Assembly: GCA_018303725.1 (NCBI GenBank)
Contig: JAGVXP010000055.1
Span: 1 to 45,108 of the forward strand
Reading direction: 5' to 3'
Length of the DNA stretch: 45,108 nucleotides
From: Candidatus Woesearchaeota archaeon
GTDB taxonomy: Archaea; Nanobdellota; Nanobdellia; Woesearchaeales; JAGVXP01
The notes beneath the pieces are model-generated. The model was given only the letters and a program-made list of their open reading frames with translations, ran no database searches and was not told the DNA's origin. Positions 7,533 to 17,435 of this stretch are shown here, piece after piece. Within the stretch, counting starts at the first letter, position 1. The number at the start of each line of letters is the position of its first letter. The position numbers were made by a program, and so were the translations under genes.

Positions 7533-10500
7533 ATCTTCAAACTAACAACCTTGCTCATTCCATGCTCGTTCATAGAGATTCCATAAAGGTTATTGGCTTC
7601 TGATATCACACCATCATTATGTGAGATTATGATGTATTGCGCTTTTTCTGCGTATTTTGCTATTAATTTTGCAAATTTTTCTGAGTTGTGCTTGTCTAAA
7701 GCAGCATCTACCTCATCTAGGATATAGAAGCTGGCTGGCTCATGCTCCTGTATTGCAAATATAAAAGCCAAGGCTGTTAATGTTTTTTCTCCCCCTGACA
7801 ATGACCTTATATCAAGGAATTTTCTGCCTGTTATTTTTACTTTTATGTTTAAGCCCCCCTCAAACGGATTTTCTTCGTTTTCCAGCTCAAGATACGCTTC
7901 CCCTTTTGTAGAGATTGAATTAAATATTGTTTTGAAATTTGCTGTTAATACATCAAATGTTTTTATGAACAACTCTTTCTTTTTTCCCTCTATTTCGGCC
8001 ATCAACTTCAAAACATCCTCCTTCTCATTTGCCAGTTTATCTTTTTTTCCCAATAACGAGTTGTACTCTTTTTCTACTTCTTCGTATATCTCCAAAGCCC
8101 TCATATTTACCGAGCCTATTTCCTCTTTCAATTTTTCAAATTTGCTTATTTCGTATTTAAGCTGTTCCTCTGTTTTGGTTGTATCTATCTTTACCCCCTC
8201 ATATTGCTGGAATTCCTGGTTTAAACCAGCCAGTACAGCATTCAGGTCTGCCCTCTTTATCGAGAAGGTATTGTTTCTTATCTCAATCTCCCTGCTTTTG
8301 TCCAATTTGTTATTGATTATATTCTCGTTCCTTGTTATTTCCTCAGAAATCCCGCTCCTTTCGGCGAATAGCTCTTTAAATTTTTTATAGAATTTCTTTG
8401 CGTTTTCCTCTTTTTGTTTTAGAAGTTCCTGCTTTTCTGCTGTTAGTTTGCCTAATCCAGCAACCTCTTTATTGAATTCTTCTTCATCTTTATCAAGCTG
8501 CTTTATAATCTGCTCGGTTTTCTCTTTTTCCGGATGGTGTATGCTCTCTATCTGGAGCGTTATATTTTTTATTTCTGAATTAAGCTCAACAATCCTTTCA
8601 TTAATTTCTCTTGATTTTTGCTCAAATGTTGAAAGCTCTGCTATTAATGCCGGGTCTCTTAGCTCTGAAATTTTAGAGCGTAAATCTTGTTTTTCAATTT
8701 TATTTTTAGTTAATTCCCTATTTAATTTAGATATTTCTTCTTCTACTTCTGCTATTTCTCTTTCTATCTCCTTCATATTTTGGTTTAGGTCTTCTTTCTT
8801 TTGTTTTGAGACCTCCAAATCAGCAGGCTCTAGATGCAATGTTTTCTCTATCCTTATTATATCCGCTTCAAGATAGGCTTTTTTTTGCCTAAGATCTGTA
8901 ATCGTTTTTTCATTCTCTTCTCTTCTTTTTTCCAAGGTAGTAAGGGCTTTTTCCAGATTGGAAACAACCTCTTCATATTCCTCAATATCTTTTGTAATCT
9001 CTTTTTCCTTAAATCCAAGCCCCTTTCTCTTTCTATAGCCGCCAACCATCACTCCGCTGTACTCTGCTATATCCCCATCTAAGCTAACCATCCTTGCCTT
9101 GCCTATGCCTAAACGCCTAGCTACATCTATATTGTCAACAACTAATGTGTTTGAGAATAAGTGAGAAAAAACCTTTTCAAACTTTTTATCAAAAGAGACT
9201 AAATCAATTGCCAGCCCATAAGAGCCTTTTGCCTCAGCTAATTTTTTTAATTCTGGTTTTATTTCTTTTGGCTTTATTTTATTTAACGGCATGAATGTAG
9301 CAATCCCCAATTTATTCTCTTTTAGGTATTTTATTGCCTCAGAAGCCACATTTTCATCTTCTACTATAATACTTTTTATCCTAGGACCAGCTGCAACCTC
9401 CAATGCCAATGAGTATTTGGCGCTAACATCACCTAGCTCGCCAACTGTGCCATAAATGCCCCTTAGTTTGTTTTTTTGCTCTAATATTTTTTTAATTGCT
9501 ATATCACCAGACCTCATTTCTTTAATCCCTAGCTCTCTCACCTTTAATTTTTCTAATTCGCCACTAGCATTAGCCAGTTTATTCCTTGAATTGGAAATTT
9601 GGGTAGCTAATGATATATCTTCATCCAAGCGTTTATTAAGATCCAAAGCTGATTTTTTGAATTCTTCTCTTTTATTCTTTAAATCTGCAATTTCTTTCTT
9701 ATGCTCTTTCTCTACCTCTGTCACCTTGTTTATTGTTTCATCTATTGTGTTTATGTTGTGCTGGACCATGTCTTTTTTTCTTATCAAATCATGCTGCTTC
9801 TCCCTTAAAGAATTAATTTTTTGCTGTAGTTCTTCAGCATTTTTATCTATGTTATCTATACTCTTTTCAATATCCACAATATTATCCAGCTGGTTTTTTT
9901 GTTTGAATTCAAAAATTCTCTTTGAAATTTTTTCTTTGTCCTCTAACAAACCAGATTTTTGTTTCTGGAGTGTGCTTTTTTCCTCATTTGACTGGCTTAT
10001 TTTTTGGTTTGTTTCTTTTATTGCCTCTCTTAAATCCTTTTTTCTTTGTGTTAATTTAGAAACCTCATTCTTTAGTTGTTCTATTCTGGAGCTCTTTTTT
10101 GTAAGATCTATCTTTAATGATTCTACCTCCCTGTTTAAATTTACCTGCTCAACCTCCCCCTTTTCCTCTATCTCATTGGATATAGATTCAATTCTTTGTT
10201 TTTTGTTGTTATTACCATTTTTTAGTTGAGTTATAGCAGAGTTGATTTTATCTAATTCTTCTTTTGTTGAATCTATCTTCCCTTCCAGCTCTTTTTTCTC
10301 CTTTTCGTTCTGGTCTATCCTCATCTTCAATAACGAGGCTTTGCTTTCTTTTACCATTGTATTCATATCCTTAAATTTTAATGCCTGGTCCCTGTCTTTC
10401 TTTAATTCCTTTAGATATGTGTTTCTCTCAGTTAATATTATACCAACATCATTCAGGTTTTTTTCTACTTTCTCCAACTCAAGCTCTGCTTTATGCTTTT

Positions 10501-11020
10501 TTTCCTCATAAACTGAAATGCCAGAAATCTCTTCTATCAACAGCCTCCTTTCCAGAGGAGGCATTTCAACAAACCTTACTATGTCTCCCTGAAGTATTAT
10601 ATTGTGGCCATCCGGGTCAATTTTTGCAATATTCAATAAATCCAGAATTTGCTGCCTTGTTCTAAGCTTGTCATTGATTTTGTAGATAGACTGGCCATTT
10701 TGCCTTACTACCCTTGTTATTTTTATTTCTTTCTCGTCCGTTGGAAATTTTTTGTTTGAGTTGTCAAAATAAATTGAGACTTCCCCTTGTTTAGCTTGTT
10801 TTCTGGTTTTTCCCCCATTGTAGATCAGATTGGAGGATTTTTCCGCTCTCATGGCTTTAGCTGAGCCCTTACCCAAAACAAAGCAAAGGGCATCCAAAAC
10901 ATTGCTCTTACCAGAGCCATTTGGGCCTAGAATTACATTAAAATCCCCACCAAACATAAGCTCTGTGTGTTTTGCAAAGCTCTTAAAACCATGCATAACC
11001 ATCTTATTTATTCTGGTCAT
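7529..11020 (-). CDS. smc: Chromosome segregation ATPase SMC
   Basis: Walker A GPNGSGKSN, hinge GTVGELGDVSAKYSLALEVAAG, signature LSGGEKTLTALAFIFAI, Walker B YILDEVDAALD, long coiled coils. Confidence 0.97.
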   Translation of the reverse strand: MTRINKMVMHGFKSFAKHTELMFGGDFNVILGPNGSGKSNVLDALCFVLGKGSAKAMRAEKSSNLIYNGGKTRKQAKQGEVSIYFDNSNKKFPTDEKEIKITRVVRQNGQSIYKINDKLRTRQQILDLLNIAKIDPDGHNIILQGDIVRFVEMPPLERRLLIEEISGISVYEEKKHKAELELEKVEKNLNDVGIILTERNTYLKELKKDRDQALKFKDMNTMVKESKASLLKMRIDQNEKEKKELEGKIDSTKEELDKINSAITQLKNGNNNKKQRIESISNEIEEKGEVEQVNLNREVESLKIDLTKKSSRIEQLKNEVSKLTQRKKDLREAIKETNQKISQSNEEKSTLQKQKSGLLEDKEKISKRIFEFKQKNQLDNIVDIEKSIDNIDKNAEELQQKINSLREKQHDLIRKKDMVQHNINTIDETINKVTEVEKEHKKEIADLKNKREEFKKSALDLNKRLDEDISLATQISNSRNKLANASGELEKLKVRELGIKEMRSGDIAIKKILEQKNKLRGIYGTVGELGDVSAKYSLALEVAAGPRIKSIIVEDENVASEAIKYLKENKLGIATFMPLNKIKPKEIKPELKKLAEAKGSYGLAIDLVSFDKKFEKVFSHLFSNTLVVDNIDVARRLGIGKARMVSLDGDIAEYSGVMVGGYRKRKGLGFKEKEITKDIEEYEEVVSNLEKALTTLEKRREENEKTITDLRQKKAYLEADIIRIEKTLHLEPADLEVSKQKKEDLNQNMKEIEREIAEVEEEISKLNRELTKNKIEKQDLRSKISELRDPALIAELSTFEQKSREINERIVELNSEIKNITLQIESIHHPEKEKTEQIIKQLDKDEEEFNKEVAGLGKLTAEKQELLKQKEENAKKFYKKFKELFAERSGISEEITRNENIINNKLDKSREIEIRNNTFSIKRADLNAVLAGLNQEFQQYEGVKIDTTKTEEQLKYEISKFEKLKEEIGSVNMRALEIYEEVEKEYNSLLGKKDKLANEKEDVLKLMAEIEGKKKELFIKTFDVLTANFKTIFNSISTKGEAYLELENEENPFEGGLNIKVKITGRKFLDIRSLSGGEKTLTALAFIFAIQEHEPASFYILDEVDAALDKHNSEKFAKLIAKYAEKAQYIIISHNDGVISEANNLYGISMNEHGMSKVVSLKI

Positions 11021-11085
11021 TAGTTTGATCCCCTATTTCTATATTTTTTATTTGAAAGTGGTATTATTTAAATGTTTTGTGTTAT

Positions 11086-11733
11086 TCAGAAATCTTCAAG
11101 TTTTTTCTGATGTTTATTATTCTTGTGGTTTTGGTATGGGATCCATGTTTTTCTAAAAATTTCCGGGTGTTTATCCCAGTTTTCAGCTAAGAATTTTTGG
11201 GTTATTGGGTTTGACATATAGCCCGGGCCTGTATTTCCATATTTCTTTTGGATTTTATCCATTTCCCTGTCTCGGGTAACTTTTGCCAGAACAGAAGCAG
11301 CCCCTACATAAACATGCTTTAAGTCGGCTTTATGTATGCATTCCAATTCTACTTCACAATTTAATAATTTTTTAAGATAGATTGTATAGGCCCTGCAGTT
11401 ATTAGAGGGGCTGTCAACTGTAACCTTGTCAGGCTTTAATTTGTTTATTATTTCTGCTGATTTATGGGCTTCTAACCAATTTAGGTTTAGACTATCAGAT
11501 TCAAGCGCATCATCAATTTCTTTTGGCTCAACTATAATTATTTCATAAGATTTAGCTATCTCTTTTATTTTTTCAAATAATTTTTCCCTTGTCTTTTTTG
11601 TTAAGAGTTTTGAATCTTTAACACCCAGAGATTTTAGTTTAGGTAAGTCTGATTCTTCTACCAGCACACCGCACATTACCATGGGACCAATGACGGGGCC
11701 CCTCCCAGCTTCATCAATTCCGCAAATCAACAT
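11086..11733 (-). CDS. rnhB: Ribonuclease HII
   Basis: MLICGIDEAGRGPVIGPMVM, DSKLL, ASVLAKVTRD. Confidence 0.95.
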   Translation of the reverse strand: MLICGIDEAGRGPVIGPMVMCGVLVEESDLPKLKSLGVKDSKLLTKKTREKLFEKIKEIAKSYEIIIVEPKEIDDALESDSLNLNWLEAHKSAEIINKLKPDKVTVDSPSNNCRAYTIYLKKLLNCEVELECIHKADLKHVYVGAASVLAKVTRDREMDKIQKKYGNTGPGYMSNPITQKFLAENWDKHPEIFRKTWIPYQNHKNNKHQKKLEDF

Positions 11734-11812
11734 ATAATACAATAATTTGATAGTCTATTTAAATTTTGTCAAACAAAAGATATTTAAAGTAGCTGTTTAA
11801 CAGAATGATTAG

Positions 11813-12142
11813 ATGGAACCAATACAGGTGATAGGCATTGAATTATTAGGCGAGACAGAGAAAGGGATAGCCAATAAACTAGTTAATGAATATTATCAAA
11901 AGATTTTTAGAGAGCTGCAAAATGTTACTTCCATTACTGTACATATAAAGGCTCATTCTAAAGGCGGCAAAAAGAAAAAATTTGATGTAAGGATCAAAGC
12001 CATAGCGCCAACAAGGATTTTTGAGGCACAGGAAAGCGACTGGGATTTGGCCAGGACCTTGCATATGGTTTTTAGGAATATGGAAAGGGAGTTAGAACAT
12101 AAGTTACATACAGATAGCCAGCGTAATAAACCTTATGAATAA
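11813..12142 (+). CDS. Small conserved protein, possibly HPF/S30EA-like ribosome-associated
   Basis: 109 aa; TSITVHIKAHSKGGKKKKFDVRIKAI..DWDLARTLHMVFRNMERELEHKL pattern resembles the sigma54-modulation/HPF fold. Confidence 0.5.
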   Translation: MEPIQVIGIELLGETEKGIANKLVNEYYQKIFRELQNVTSITVHIKAHSKGGKKKKFDVRIKAIAPTRIFEAQESDWDLARTLHMVFRNMERELEHKLHTDSQRNKPYE

Positions 12143-12164
12143 ATGCTTATTCTAAAAAGAAAAA

Positions 12165-12280
12165 TAGCGGAGGTTGGATTTGAACCAACGACCTATGGGT
12201 TTCTTACAGAAGTTATGAGCCCATCGGGCACTCCTGATTGGACTGCTAGGTATTAACCCATGCATCTGCCCTACTCCGCT
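12165..12280 (-). tRNA. tRNA-Met(CAT) with D-loop insertion and short anticodon-loop intron
   Basis: Reverse strand AGCGGAG..CTCCGCT acceptor, GGGC/GCCC D stem with 38-nt loop, ATGGG-CTCATAA+13 nt-CCCAT, T arm GTTGG-TTCAAAT-CCAAC. Confidence 0.82.
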
Positions 12281-12371
12281 ATAATGAGAGAAAATTATTC
12301 CTTATTTATAAGTCTTTTGTATAATAAACTTTAATAAACTTTATAAATGGCTAAATAATTCTAAAAGCTAT

Positions 12372-12455
12372 GCCGCGATGGCACAACCTGGTACTGCGCG
12401 GGATTGCTAATCCCGTTTCCGAAAGGATTTGAGGGTTCAAATCCCTCTCGCGGCG
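12372..12455 (+). tRNA. tRNA-Ser(GCT)
   Basis: GCCGCGA/TCGCGGC acceptor, CGGGA-TTGCTAA-TCCCG anticodon arm, type II variable arm, T arm GAGGG-TTCAAAT-CCCTC. Confidence 0.93.
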
Positions 12456-12508
12456 TTTCTGTTTTTTATAAAAAGGTTTATATACCATAACCCCAAAAAA
12501 GATTAATA

Positions 12509-14554
12509 ATGAAAACGGAAATATTACTGATAACCTTAATTTTAATAACCCCTATTGTATCGGCAGACTGGTTCTATAATAGTAAAACACTGGACATAAA
12601 CCTGAATATATCCTCATATTTAGATATTGAAGCTGAAAAGAGTGATTATAATATAGATTACCTGTTGGTCAACCTATCTTTTTTTCCAAAAAATGAATTC
12701 GGCCAAGATGTTTTGTATATTAATTTTAATCCCGAGGCTGGTATAACTGAGGGTATTGCACAATTTAAATGGGAAAACCCCGGTTTGGGCAGAAAAGAGT
12801 TTGGGGTAAATGCTGATGTTAAAATATCAAATAGTTATAAAGAGGTAAGGAAAAAAATAAATTTTCCTATAACTGATCTGCCTAAAGAAGCTGAAGTTTA
12901 TACAAAGCCGTCTGAGACTATTGATTCAGATGATGAAGATATTATAGAGCTTGCATCTAGCTTAGCAGAAGGAGAGGATGATTTATATGTCGTTGTTTTT
13001 AAATTAGCTGAATGGACAAAAGTGAATATTGATTATGACCTTAGCACTTTAACTGCCAGTGTAAGCCAGAAAGCAAGCTGGGTTTTGGATAACAGGGAGG
13101 GGGTTTGCGATGAATTGACAAATTTGTTTATAGCCATGAATAGGGCATTGGGCATTCCAGCGAGGTTTGTGTCAGGTATAGCATACACAAACTCCCCCGA
13201 ATTTACCGAAAATTGGGGCCCCCATGGCTGGGCAGAGGTTTATTTTCCAGATTACGGATGGATACCATTTGATGTAACATACGGTGAATTTGGGTTTATC
13301 GACCCTACCCATATAGAACTAAAAGAGAGCTTAGACGCCAATGAACCATCCACCGACTATGAATGGTTTGGTTCCAATGTTGATGTGAAAACTAGGAAAT
13401 TGGACATAAGCACCAAACTAAAAAATAGGGATGGAAGGATAAGCCATGTTTTAAAAAAAGAGGCGGGGTTTGATTCATATAATCTAGTAGCGGCAGAAAT
13501 AGAAAATCTGAAAGACCACTATATAGCCACCGAGCTGTATCTTTCAAAGCCCAAGGAGATTGTGGTGATTGGAAATGAGGAAAAGGGTGTTTTATTAAAG
13601 CCCAATGAGAAAAAAAGCGTTTACTGGATAATAAAATTAGATGAAAAATTAAGCAGGGGGTATGTTTATACATTCCCTTTAGCAGTTTATTCTTTAAGAA
13701 ATGTCTCTTCCCAAATTGAATTCAAATCTTCTTTTGATAGCGCAACTTTCACCTTAACCGAGATGAAAGATATTTTAAAGCAAAAAGAGGAGGAAAAAGA
13801 AAAGGTTTATTCAAAAAACATTGATTTAAATTGTATTATAGACAAGGAGGAGTTTTATGAATATGAGAATGCAGAAATAAACTGCTCAATAAGGAATGAA
13901 GGCAATATATATTTAGAGGATCTTAATGTCTGCATGAAAGATGAATGCAACGGATTAGATTTGGGTATAACCCAGGAGTCTAGTGTTAAATTCCCAGTTA
14001 ATGCAACAGATTTTGGAAAACAAGAGATGCCAATCACAGCGTCAAACAGCCAAGTATCAAAAACTTATTATGTAAAATTTAATTATTTAGACAAACCAGA
14101 ACTGGGCATAAATGGTATTGATTACCCAAAAAGCATAGAATTTAATGATGAATATTCCATCTCATTTATTTTAGATAAAAAATCAATATCCAAACCAAAA
14201 AATATAGTTGTAACCCTCTATCAAAATAATTTCCCAAAAACATGGGAGATAAACGAGCTGGATGATGACAAAAAGATTGTTTTAAACCTATCAGGAAAAG
14301 ACATGACTAAAACTGAAAACAATTTCAGTATAAAAGTTGTTTATGAGGATGATAATAGCAGAAGATATGAAACAAATGGGGGGTTCTCAATAAAGATAGA
14401 GAATGTATCTTTTACGGAGAGGGTAATTCTATTATTTAATAGTACCACCAATAGGATAGAGAACCTTACTCCAACGGGGATGATTATAATGCTTATCATA
14501 GTTGCTTTTATGTTTGTAGCTGTTGTGGTGTATGTTTTTAGAAAAAAGAAATAA
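12509..14554 (+). CDS. Secreted/membrane-anchored transglutaminase-like protein
   Basis: N-terminal signal, Cys (REGVCDEL), His (HGWAEVYFP), Asp (WIPFDVTYGEF) triad, C-terminal TM + KKK. Confidence 0.85.
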   Translation: MKTEILLITLILITPIVSADWFYNSKTLDINLNISSYLDIEAEKSDYNIDYLLVNLSFFPKNEFGQDVLYINFNPEAGITEGIAQFKWENPGLGRKEFGVNADVKISNSYKEVRKKINFPITDLPKEAEVYTKPSETIDSDDEDIIELASSLAEGEDDLYVVVFKLAEWTKVNIDYDLSTLTASVSQKASWVLDNREGVCDELTNLFIAMNRALGIPARFVSGIAYTNSPEFTENWGPHGWAEVYFPDYGWIPFDVTYGEFGFIDPTHIELKESLDANEPSTDYEWFGSNVDVKTRKLDISTKLKNRDGRISHVLKKEAGFDSYNLVAAEIENLKDHYIATELYLSKPKEIVVIGNEEKGVLLKPNEKKSVYWIIKLDEKLSRGYVYTFPLAVYSLRNVSSQIEFKSSFDSATFTLTEMKDILKQKEEEKEKVYSKNIDLNCIIDKEEFYEYENAEINCSIRNEGNIYLEDLNVCMKDECNGLDLGITQESSVKFPVNATDFGKQEMPITASNSQVSKTYYVKFNYLDKPELGINGIDYPKSIEFNDEYSISFILDKKSISKPKNIVVTLYQNNFPKTWEINELDDDKKIVLNLSGKDMTKTENNFSIKVVYEDDNSRRYETNGGFSIKIENVSFTERVILLFNSTTNRIENLTPTGMIIMLIIVAFMFVAVVVYVFRKKK

Positions 14555-14557
14555 GAA

Positions 14558-15172
14558 TTAACATTGGTTGGCCATATAATCAGAAAGCTTTGTTAGGTCT
14601 ATAACATGTTCATTGGAATATTCTATCCTTTTATAAACTACACTTTGGTCAAACCTGATCCTGAATAGGTATATTGTGCCTGGTTTTAAATCAAAATCTG
14701 CAATTCCACATTTATCGCATATAGCAAAGTATTTATATGCCTCCCTAACGCCTCGCTTGATAAAATATACATCTCTGTACTCCTCGCCATATTCCTTTAG
14801 CTGGAAAGTTATATTAACAGGCGAGGATTTTACCCTAAAATATACTTGCCCTGCATTTATGCCCTGACATGCAGGTTTAATGGTAACTTCTTCTATTGCT
14901 GTTCCTTCCTCATTTGATGTTCTTGGCGAAAACATATTAGGAGTCACATATTGAGTCACACACTCTTCAGACTCGTTTACAACTCTTCCATCTTTACATA
15001 CATATTGCACACTTTCAATCTCTTCTGTTTCTATTATTGTGGGGCATTTTGAAAGGTCTAACTCGCATGTTGGGCATGGTTCGCATCCTTTTGGCTCAGG
15101 ACAAATGCAGCCTGGGCATTCCTGAGCAGGCGCACAACCTATTAGTACAGACAGAACTGATATAACAATCAT
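14558..15172 (-). CDS. Cys-rich putative lipoprotein/secreted protein
   Basis: MIVISVLSVLIGCAPAQECPGCICPEPKGCEPCPTC; lipobox-like IGC. Confidence 0.65.
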   Translation of the reverse strand: MIVISVLSVLIGCAPAQECPGCICPEPKGCEPCPTCELDLSKCPTIIETEEIESVQYVCKDGRVVNESEECVTQYVTPNMFSPRTSNEEGTAIEEVTIKPACQGINAGQVYFRVKSSPVNITFQLKEYGEEYRDVYFIKRGVREAYKYFAICDKCGIADFDLKPGTIYLFRIRFDQSVVYKRIEYSNEHVIDLTKLSDYMANQC

Positions 15173-15259
15173 TGATAAAAGCAGTTTATATCTAATTTAT
15201 ATCACCCTTTTTGTTTTATGTTTATGTGATATTACAAGAGATATATAAATATTTTGATT

Positions 15260-15463
15260 TGTCAAGAACCACCCATCAAAAATCGAAGATTTTTGACTGT
15301 GCTCAGAAATCCTTTGGATTTCCGACACATCACAGATGGGTGGAATGTTACTAACATTTACCACATCAGGGTGGTTCTTGAGCATGCTCAGAAATTTTCC
15401 ATGCTGCACTAGGCTTTGTGGCTTTCCAGCCACCGATTGTAAATCGGTGGAAAATTTCTGACA
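15260..15463 (-). repeat. Nested double-hairpin intergenic element, copy B (reverse orientation, larger)
   Basis: Reverse complement aligns to 4415-4558: TGTCAGAAATTTTCCACCGATT..AATCGGTGG..GGAAAATTTCTGAGCATGCTCAAGAACCACC..GGTGGTTCTTGACA, with about 50 bp extra internal sequence. Confidence 0.87.
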
Positions 15464-15465
15464 TT

Positions 15466-15555
15466 ATAGTAAGCGACATAAAATATAGGACAAAGGATAT
15501 GCCGCTTACTATCTTAGAAGACGACACAACTTTTCAATAAGTAATGTCGTCTTCT
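15466..15555. other. Two consecutive strong hairpins abutting element B
   Basis: ATAGTAAGCGaCATA..TATGcCGCTTACTAT (15466-15512) and AGAAGACGACA..TGTCGTCTTCT (15516-15555). Confidence 0.85.
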
Positions 15556-15611
15556 ATTATACAAAAATATATAAATAGATTCAAGTTTATTGTTAAAAAA
15601 AGGTTTGAGTT

Positions 15612-17435
15612 ATGTTAAAAATAATTGAAAAACTGGTTCCAGACACTTCTGTAATAATTGAAGGTTTATTATCTGAAAAAATAAAGAAAAAAGAGATTGA
15701 TGTAAAAGAGGTAATTATTCATGAAGCTGTTATAGCCGAGTTAGAGCATCAGGCTAATCTAGGCAAGGCAATTGGCTTTTTGGGCCTGGACGAGATAAAA
15801 AGGATAAGGGAGCTAGCAAAGAATTTTGAGTTAAAATTTAGGGGCGTTAGGCCAAAAGCAGTTGAAATAAGGCATGCTTCTTTAGGGGAGATTGACAGCT
15901 TAATAAGGCAGCTGGCTTATGATGAGGATGCTACTTTAATAACCTCAGATAAGGTGCAGAGCGAAGTTGCGCTGGCTAGAGGCATCAAGGTTATTTACTT
16001 TAAGCCAGAGATTTCTATTAAAAAGTTAAAGTTAGAGAAGTTCTTTGACAATACAACAATGAGCGTTCATTTAAGGGAAAATGTGATGCCTTACGCAAAA
16101 AGGGGTTTTCCTGGCAATTGGCAGTTTGTTTCTTTAAGAAAAGAATTATTGAAGCATGAAGAAGTCCAAGAGATGTCAAGGGAGATAATTGAGGATGCCA
16201 AGTTGAGGAGGGATGGCTTTATTGAGATTGAAAGGGAAGGCAGCACAATTGTGCAGCTTGGCAAATACAGGATTGTAATAACCAAACCGCCATTTTCAGA
16301 TGGGTGGGAGATAACTGCTGTCAGGCCGGTTAGGAAATTAGACCTAGACGAATATAAGCTGACTGAAAAGCTGATGAAAAGAATAGCAGAGCAGGCAGAG
16401 GGAATTCTTATTGCAGGCGCTCCAGGCATGGGCAAAACAACCCTAAGCGCGGCATTAGCCGAATATTACGCTTCCAAAGAAAAAATTGTCAAGACTGTTG
16501 AAGCCCCAAGAGACCTTATTTTGCCTGATAATATAACCCAGTATGCAATCAGCCATGGAGACGCCCAGGAAATCCATGATATTTTGCTTTTGTCCAGGCC
16601 AGACTACACTATTTTTGACGAGATGAGGAATACTGCTGATTTCCAGCTGTTTGCAGATTTAAGGCTGGCAGGCATTGGGATGGTTGGTGTTGTTCATGCA
16701 ACTAATCCAATAGATGCCATACAGAGGTTTATTGGAAGGGTAGAGATGGGTGTTATTCCGCAGATAATAGACACTGTTGTTTTTGTTAAGAATGGGTTTA
16801 TTAACAAGGTGCTTTCTTTAAAAATGACAGTTAAGGTTCCTTCAGGTATGACAGAAGCTGATTTAGCAAGGCCTGTTGTCGTTGTAAATGATTTTGAAAC
16901 CGGCAAATTGATTTATGAAATTTATTCTTATGGCGAGCAGACAGTGGTTATCCCTGTAGAAGAAGGGAGAGAGAAAACAGGAGCTTTAAAATTAGCTGAG
17001 AAATCTGTTGAAAGGGAATTTATGAAATACACTGATAGAGTCGACGTTAATGTTTTATCTGACAATAAATGTGTTGTTAAGGTTCCTTCTTCTGACATAG
17101 CCAGGATAATCGGGAAAGAAGGAAAAACAATAAGTGGGATAGAGGATAATTTAGGGATGAGCATTGATGTGCAGGAGCTTGGAAGAGAGGAAGTTAAGAA
17201 AGAGAAAGAAGGGAGAGATGTGCCTTATGAAATAAACCAGAAAAGAAAAGCAATTGTTTTTGTTTTAGATATTAAAATGCAGAATAAGGATATTGATATT
17301 TATATTGGGGATACTTTTTTATTAACTGCAAAAGCCAGCTCAATGGGCCTGATAAAAATTAAAAAAGGAAATAAGATCGGGCAGATTCTTTTAAATGCTA
17401 TTAATAGTGGGGAGAAGGTTAGGCTGGTTGCTTAA
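15612..17435 (+). CDS. PIN domain + PilT/VirB11-like ATPase + KH domain protein (PINA-like)
   Basis: PDTSVIIEG PIN start, GAPGMGKTTLSAA Walker A, YTIFDEMRN, VKVPSSDIARIIGKEGKTI KH motif. Confidence 0.92.
   Translation: MLKIIEKLVPDTSVIIEGLLSEKIKKKEIDVKEVIIHEAVIAELEHQANLGKAIGFLGLDEIKRIRELAKNFELKFRGVRPKAVEIRHASLGEIDSLIRQLAYDEDATLITSDKVQSEVALARGIKVIYFKPEISIKKLKLEKFFDNTTMSVHLRENVMPYAKRGFPGNWQFVSLRKELLKHEEVQEMSREIIEDAKLRRDGFIEIEREGSTIVQLGKYRIVITKPPFSDGWEITAVRPVRKLDLDEYKLTEKLMKRIAEQAEGILIAGAPGMGKTTLSAALAEYYASKEKIVKTVEAPRDLILPDNITQYAISHGDAQEIHDILLLSRPDYTIFDEMRNTADFQLFADLRLAGIGMVGVVHATNPIDAIQRFIGRVEMGVIPQIIDTVVFVKNGFINKVLSLKMTVKVPSGMTEADLARPVVVVNDFETGKLIYEIYSYGEQTVVIPVEEGREKTGALKLAEKSVEREFMKYTDRVDVNVLSDNKCVVKVPSSDIARIIGKEGKTISGIEDNLGMSIDVQELGREEVKKEKEGRDVPYEINQKRKAIVFVLDIKMQNKDIDIYIGDTFLLTAKASSMGLIKIKKGNKIGQILLNAINSGEKVRLVA

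Noticed and set aside
7845-10665. Several plus-strand ORFs (7845-8390, 8448-8876, 9456-10229, 10242-10511, 10381-10665)
   Set aside because: Ser/Phe/Leu-rich translations antisense to the smc coiled-coil gene; composition is the complement of Lys/Glu-rich codons, not real proteins.
15197-15433. 78-aa minus ORF (MAGKPQSLVQHGKFLSMLKNHPD...)
   Set aside because: Overlaps element B; similarity to the element A ORF is not in the same frame, so the shared signal is structural.
16091-17164. Minus-strand ORFs inside the PINA-like gene
   Set aside because: Antisense to a strongly supported ATPase gene with PIN, Walker and KH motifs.
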